Origin: Gemmiger sp. An194
GTDB lineage: Bacteria > Bacillota > Clostridia > Oscillospirales > Ruminococcaceae
DNA length: 64,000 bases
Assembly (NCBI RefSeq): GCF_002160145.1
Contig: NZ_NFKA01000014.1
Span: forward strand, 1-64,000
Reading direction: 5' to 3'
This document shows positions 60,169 through 64,000 of the stretch, in pieces. The notes beneath the pieces are model-generated. The model did not search any database. It was not told the origin of the DNA and worked only from the letters and a program-made list of their open reading frames with translations. Made by a program: the position numbers and the translations under genes. Position 1 is the first letter of the stretch; every line of letters starts with the position of its first letter.

Positions 60169-62856
60169 TCAGGGGATCTCGTCCGGCAAAGGGGTGTTGT
60201 CCGCCCGCATGGACCGCTCGATCCACTGCTGCCGGGTGATGAGCACCTCCCGGGGCTTGGCGCCCTGGTAGGGACCGATCACGCCCAGCTGCTCCATATC
60301 GTCCATGATACGGGCCGCGCGGGCATAGCCCAGCTTGCACTTGCGCTGCAGCAGGCTGGTGGAGGCCTGACCGGCGTCGATGACCACCTCCACTGCCTGT
60401 TCCAGCATGGGGTCGTGGCCGTCGTCCTCGTCGTCGCCGTCGCCGCCGGAGGCCTTCTCCGGCACCGCGTGCTTCTCCATCTCCTCGATCATCTTCTCAT
60501 CGTACTGGGAGGTATTGTCCTTCTTGATGAAGTCCAGCACGGCGCTGATCTCCTCGTCCTTCACATAAGTGCCCTGGATGCGCAGAGGCTTGGAGGCGCC
60601 CACCGGCATGAACAGCATGTCGCCCATGCCCAGCAGCTTCTCCGCGCCGCCCGCGTCCAGAATGGTGCGGCTGTCCACCTGACTGGACACCGCAAAGGCA
60701 ATCCGGCTGGGGATATTGGCCTTGATCAGGCCGGTGATGACATCCACACTGGGGCGCTGGGTGGCCACGATCAGGTGCATGCCCGCGGCACGGGCCTTCT
60801 GGGCAATGCGGCAGATGTAGTCCTCCACCTCTTTGCCGGCCACCATCATCAGGTCGGCCAGCTCGTCGATGATAATGGCAATGTAGGGCAGCTTTTCCAG
60901 ACCCTCGGTCTCAGCCGCCAGCCGGTTAAAGCTCTTGATGTCACGCACGTTGTTCTCTGCGAACAGATGGTAGCGGCGCTCCATCTCGGCCACGGCGCTG
61001 CCCAGCGCGCCCGCCGCCTTGCGCGGCTCGGTGACCACCGGCATCAGCAGGTGGGGAATGCCGTTGTACTCTGCCAGCTCCACCACCTTGGGGTCGATGA
61101 GGATGAGCTTCACATCCTCGGGGCTGGAGCGATACAAAAAGCTGATGATAATGCTGTTCACGCACACCGACTTACCGCTGCCGGTGGAACCGGCGATCAG
61201 CAGGTGGGGCATCTTGCACAGGTCCGCCACCTGGGCGTTGCCCGCAATGTCCTTGCCCAGGGCAAGGGTCAGGGGCGAGGCGCTGCGGGTGTAGGCCTGG
61301 GATTCAAAGATGCCACGGATGCCCACCGGGCTGGATTTCCGGTTAGGTACCTCCACGCCCACGGCAGGCTTGCCGGGGATGGGGGCCTCGATGCGCACGC
61401 CGGCCGCCGCCAGGTTCAGAGCGATATCATCGGCCAGACCGGTGATTCGGCTGATCTTCACGCCCGCCAGGGGCTGCAGCTCATACCGGGTGACCGAGGG
61501 GCCGCGGCAGATGTCCAGCACGCGGGTCTTTACGCCGAAGCTTTCCAGCGTGCTCACCAGCAGCTCGGCGTTCTTTTTCAGCTCCGCCTCCACGCCCGGG
61601 TCCTCCGCCGACTCCATCACCTGGAACAGGTCCAGCGGCGGATAGCAATAGGCAGCCGGCTGTTCCACAGGCTGTGCAAGGGCGGTTTCCGCCGGGGCGG
61701 CCGCCGGGTTCAGCGGACGCAGCGGCTCGCCGTAGGAATTGCCCATGGTCTGGCTGGGCTCCATGGCCTTGTGGATGAGACTGTCCAGCTCGGTGACACC
61801 GACATTGGGCTGCTCCGGCTCCAGCGGGATCGGCTGGTCCAGCTGGAAGGGCGGCTCGTCCGCGTCGGAGGGCTCCGGCGCCTGATCGAACCGCATCTCC
61901 CAGGCATAGTCCGGGCTGCTGCTGGGATAGGGCTCGAAGCCCACATCCGGGTCCTGCTGAGGCTCGTCCATGGGAATCTCGGTCTCGAATTCGCTGTGCT
62001 CCTCCGGCTCGGACCGGTCCATGGGAGGATACATGCCAAAGGTACCGCCGGGGCCCACCAGCGGCTCCTCCGGCTGGGGATCGGTTTCGGTGGTGACCAC
62101 CGGGTCCGGCCCCAGATCAATATCCACCTGGGGCTTGCGCCGGAACCGCTGGGCAAAGGCCTCCTGCTTTTGCTGGCGGGCAGCGGCCCGCTCCTGGGCG
62201 GCGGCGCGGCGCTCGGGTTCCCGGCGCAGCTGCTCCTCCTCCCAGGCCTCGCGCTGCTGACGGGCAGCATCCCGGTCAGCCTTCCAGTCGCCCAGATAGT
62301 CCTCCGCGATCTGCCACAGATCACCCGGAGTTACGCCCAGGTACCACATGACCATGGCGATGAGCATGATGACCAGCAGGATATTCGCCGCCGGATGCCC
62401 GCACAAGGCCAGCAGGGTGCCGCCGATGATGCCGCCCAACAGGCCACCGCCCAGCATACCCTGACCGTTGGCGTATAACGCCGCGGTGGCCTTGCCGAAG
62501 CTCAGGCCCACCAGGTCGATTTTGGAGAACACCACTGCCGTGCCGCAGATCAGCATCATCAGCAGCAGGGACTTGGCGCAGCGGGACCAGATGGGCCGCC
62601 CCAGCGCCACCAGCACCGCAATGTAGAGCAGCACCGGCCCCAGCAGATAGGTACACACCCCGAACACGCCGAACAGCACGCCGCGCAGCATGGCCCAGAC
62701 CGACTGCCCGGCCACCAGAGACATGGCAATGATCACAACGCCCAGGCAGAACAGCAGAATGCTCCAGCTCTGGGCCACATCCGGCTGGCTGCGCCGTGAG
62801 CGGGAGCGGGTGGTTTTCGCGCCGCTTTTTGCGGCGGGTTTCTTCTTTTGTGCCAT
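60169..62856 (-). CDS. ftsK: FtsK/SpoIIIE-type DNA translocase
   Basis: The 895-aa protein has four N-terminal TM helices (about 27-165), a Glu/Pro/Asp-rich linker, the RecA-like motor with Walker A IAGSTGSGKSV (about 553-563) and Walker B IIIDELADLMM, and a C-terminal gamma winged helix (about 825-885). It pumps DNA through the septum in division or sporulation. AGGGAAAG precedes the ATG. Linked to tepA as in Bacillus. Confidence 0.95.
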   Translation of the reverse strand: MAQKKKPAAKSGAKTTRSRSRRSQPDVAQSWSILLFCLGVVIIAMSLVAGQSVWAMLRGVLFGVFGVCTYLLGPVLLYIAVLVALGRPIWSRCAKSLLLMMLICGTAVVFSKIDLVGLSFGKATAALYANGQGMLGGGLLGGIIGGTLLALCGHPAANILLVIMLIAMVMWYLGVTPGDLWQIAEDYLGDWKADRDAARQQREAWEEEQLRREPERRAAAQERAAARQQKQEAFAQRFRRKPQVDIDLGPDPVVTTETDPQPEEPLVGPGGTFGMYPPMDRSEPEEHSEFETEIPMDEPQQDPDVGFEPYPSSSPDYAWEMRFDQAPEPSDADEPPFQLDQPIPLEPEQPNVGVTELDSLIHKAMEPSQTMGNSYGEPLRPLNPAAAPAETALAQPVEQPAAYCYPPLDLFQVMESAEDPGVEAELKKNAELLVSTLESFGVKTRVLDICRGPSVTRYELQPLAGVKISRITGLADDIALNLAAAGVRIEAPIPGKPAVGVEVPNRKSSPVGIRGIFESQAYTRSASPLTLALGKDIAGNAQVADLCKMPHLLIAGSTGSGKSVCVNSIIISFLYRSSPEDVKLILIDPKVVELAEYNGIPHLLMPVVTEPRKAAGALGSAVAEMERRYHLFAENNVRDIKSFNRLAAETEGLEKLPYIAIIIDELADLMMVAGKEVEDYICRIAQKARAAGMHLIVATQRPSVDVITGLIKANIPSRIAFAVSSQVDSRTILDAGGAEKLLGMGDMLFMPVGASKPLRIQGTYVKDEEISAVLDFIKKDNTSQYDEKMIEEMEKHAVPEKASGGDGDDEDDGHDPMLEQAVEVVIDAGQASTSLLQRKCKLGYARAARIMDDMEQLGVIGPYQGAKPREVLITRQQWIERSMRADNTPLPDEIP

Positions 62857-62888
62857 ACGCTTTCTTTCCCTCGTTTATGTATTTCCAG

Positions 62889-62990
62889 CCCCCGGACCAT
62901 TTGGTTTTCCGGGGGCGCCGCGCACCCGGCGCGGGAATTTTTTCGGAACTTATCTATTGTATCATAAAACCATAGGTTTTAAAACCCAAT
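62889..62990 (-). promoter_or_regulatory. ftsK 5' region with leader hairpins
   Basis: A TACAAT box lies on the minus strand near 62966. CCCCCGG/CCGGGGG (62889-62915) and GCGCCG/CGGCGC (62914-62931) give two leader hairpins before the ftsK ribosome site. Confidence 0.4.
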
Positions 62991-63740
62991 TTATCGGACA
63001 GTTTCCTCTCTGCTCCGGCTTTCCTCATTCTTTGTGCCGGTTCGATTCCGTTCGATCTGGCGGTACAGGTAGGCAAGCGCGTCGCCCAGACCGCCCAGCT
63101 CGTCGATCAGGCCCTCGGCCACCGCCTGCTCACCGCCCAGCACGGTCCCCACATCCATCACCAGTTCGCCGGTGTGCATCATCAGCTCCAGAAAACGCTC
63201 TTCGCTGATGTGGGAATGGCTTTGCACAAAGCCGGTGATGCGCTCCTGCATCTGCTCGAAATAGCGCATGGTCTGGGGCACCCCCAATACCAGCCCGGAA
63301 TGGCGCACCGGGTGAATGGTCATGGTGGCAGTGGGCACAATAAAGCTGTGCTTGGCGCTGACCGCCAGCGGGATGCCGATGGAATGCCCGCCGCCCAGCA
63401 CCAGGGTGGCGCTGGGCTTGGTCACCCCGCTGATCAGCTCAGCCAGGGCAAGGCCTGCCTCCACGTCGCCGCCTACGGTATTCAAAATCACCAGCAGACC
63501 CTCGATCTCCGGGTCCTCCTCAATGGCCACCAGCTGTGGGATCACATGCTCGTAGCGGGTCACCTTCTGCTCCTGTCCGGCACTCACGTGGCCCTCGATC
63601 AGACCGATCACCGTGAGGCAATGGATGGCATGACGGCCCTTGGTGCGGATCACCGAGCCGGTGTCCATCATAAAATCCTGTTCCAGCTTTTCCTGCTCCA
63701 CCTGGGCATCGGTGGGCCGCGGAGTATCATTGTTCGGCAT
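62991..63740 (-). CDS. tepA: ClpP-like peptidase TepA
   Basis: The 249-aa protein has a ClpP/crotonase fold: [26 protein letters not shown], the serine motif [24 protein letters not shown] (His) and [15 protein letters not shown]. It is longer than ClpP and fits TepA of Bacillus, next to spoIIIE there too. ATG 63740 is chosen; a TTG at 63764 is the alternative. Confidence 0.88.
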   Translation of the reverse strand: MPNNDTPRPTDAQVEQEKLEQDFMMDTGSVIRTKGRHAIHCLTVIGLIEGHVSAGQEQKVTRYEHVIPQLVAIEEDPEIEGLLVILNTVGGDVEAGLALAELISGVTKPSATLVLGGGHSIGIPLAVSAKHSFIVPTATMTIHPVRHSGLVLGVPQTMRYFEQMQERITGFVQSHSHISEERFLELMMHTGELVMDVGTVLGGEQAVAEGLIDELGGLGDALAYLYRQIERNRTGTKNEESRSREETVR

Positions 63741-63880
63741 TGGTCTCTTCGCTCCTTTTGGCAACGCCGCCCGCGGTGTTTCCCGTAAATCGGGCGGCGT
63801 TGCCTTTTGTTTTTTCTATCAGTTTGCACGAATTTTTTGTCTTTATGCCCACACAGACGGCCTTCCGCCCTGCAATTGGT

Positions 63881-63909
63881 TTGACAAGCCTTTGTGAATC
63901 CAGTATTAT
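63881..63909 (+). promoter_or_regulatory. Rightward promoter at the window edge
   Basis: TTGACA (63881-63886) and TATTAT (63904-63909) are 17 bp apart. The gene it serves lies beyond 64000; no start is visible within the window. Positions 63741-64000 hold no supported gene. Confidence 0.7.
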
Positions 63910-64000
63910 AAAGTATGGATATTCCTGCAAAAGGCCTGTTTTCGCCTTTTGCTCGCTTCTGCACAGGGCAGGCCACGTACCCGCCCGTTGCTTTAAATCA

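Overview
The window looks like a GC-rich, low-AT-intergenic genome of a gut Clostridia (Oscillospiraceae, perhaps the Gemmiger/Subdoligranulum/Faecalibacterium group). This is an inference from strong AGGAGG ribosome sites, a TepA-FtsK/SpoIIIE pair, ECF-type vitamin uptake and several protein families typical of that group; no rRNA is present to confirm it.

Positions 1-11881 are an integrated element of about 11.9 kb. A 25-bp direct repeat (1-25 and 11857-11881) equals the 3' end of a tRNA-Gly(CCC) gene, which is intact on the right. Both ends carry paired 12-bp-spaced GTGTGT repeats that look like integrase arm sites. The element encodes a tyrosine recombinase, an orphan Zeta-like kinase, an XRE repressor facing a small HTH gene, a RepA-like ATPase followed by iteron-like repeats, a run of tightly overlapping small genes, a RinA/ArpU-like protein, a sigma-70-like factor, a phage-type coiled-coil protein and a ribbon-helix-helix protein. 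No relaxase, capsid or terminase gene is visible, so a phage satellite (PICI-like) or another non-self-transferring island is the best fit. Much of its non-coding DNA is unusual: about 1 kb on the left and 0.4 kb on the right are packed with short perfect hairpins, many with 3-nt loops, and the element carries at least two and perhaps four short promoter-to-terminator units. Two of these units (1329-1413 and 10688-10771) look like copies of one structured RNA, with compensatory changes in the terminator stem.

From 11857 on, the DNA is ordinary chromosome: tRNA-Gly; a CapA-like protein and an acetyltransferase; an aconitase-family hydratase; an MFS transporter; a leftward ugpCABE-glycerophosphodiesterase-HAD operon (12.0-24.1 kb); a hypB / Fe-S oxidoreductase / hypA / DUF5692 operon with a divergent GntR regulator (24.4-30.4 kb); pantothenate-CoA genes coaBC, an ECF S component and coaX (30.5-33.5 kb); YbjQ and a membrane acyltransferase; and a three-gene LRR / VWA / MoxR-ATPase cassette (35.4-39.3 kb).

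The last third holds a MarR-MATE pair, an NSS transporter, a LURP-like protein and rlmD, small zinc-ribbon/DUF2085 membrane proteins, trmO, a DJ-1/PfpI protein, a cation/proton antiporter, a MacB-like ABC cassette with a secreted CARDB-like partner, a YdcF-like protein, deoB, pyk, a DUF3006/MBL-hydrolase/YgiQ run, and tepA-ftsK at the right edge. Most coding blocks end in clear intrinsic terminators.
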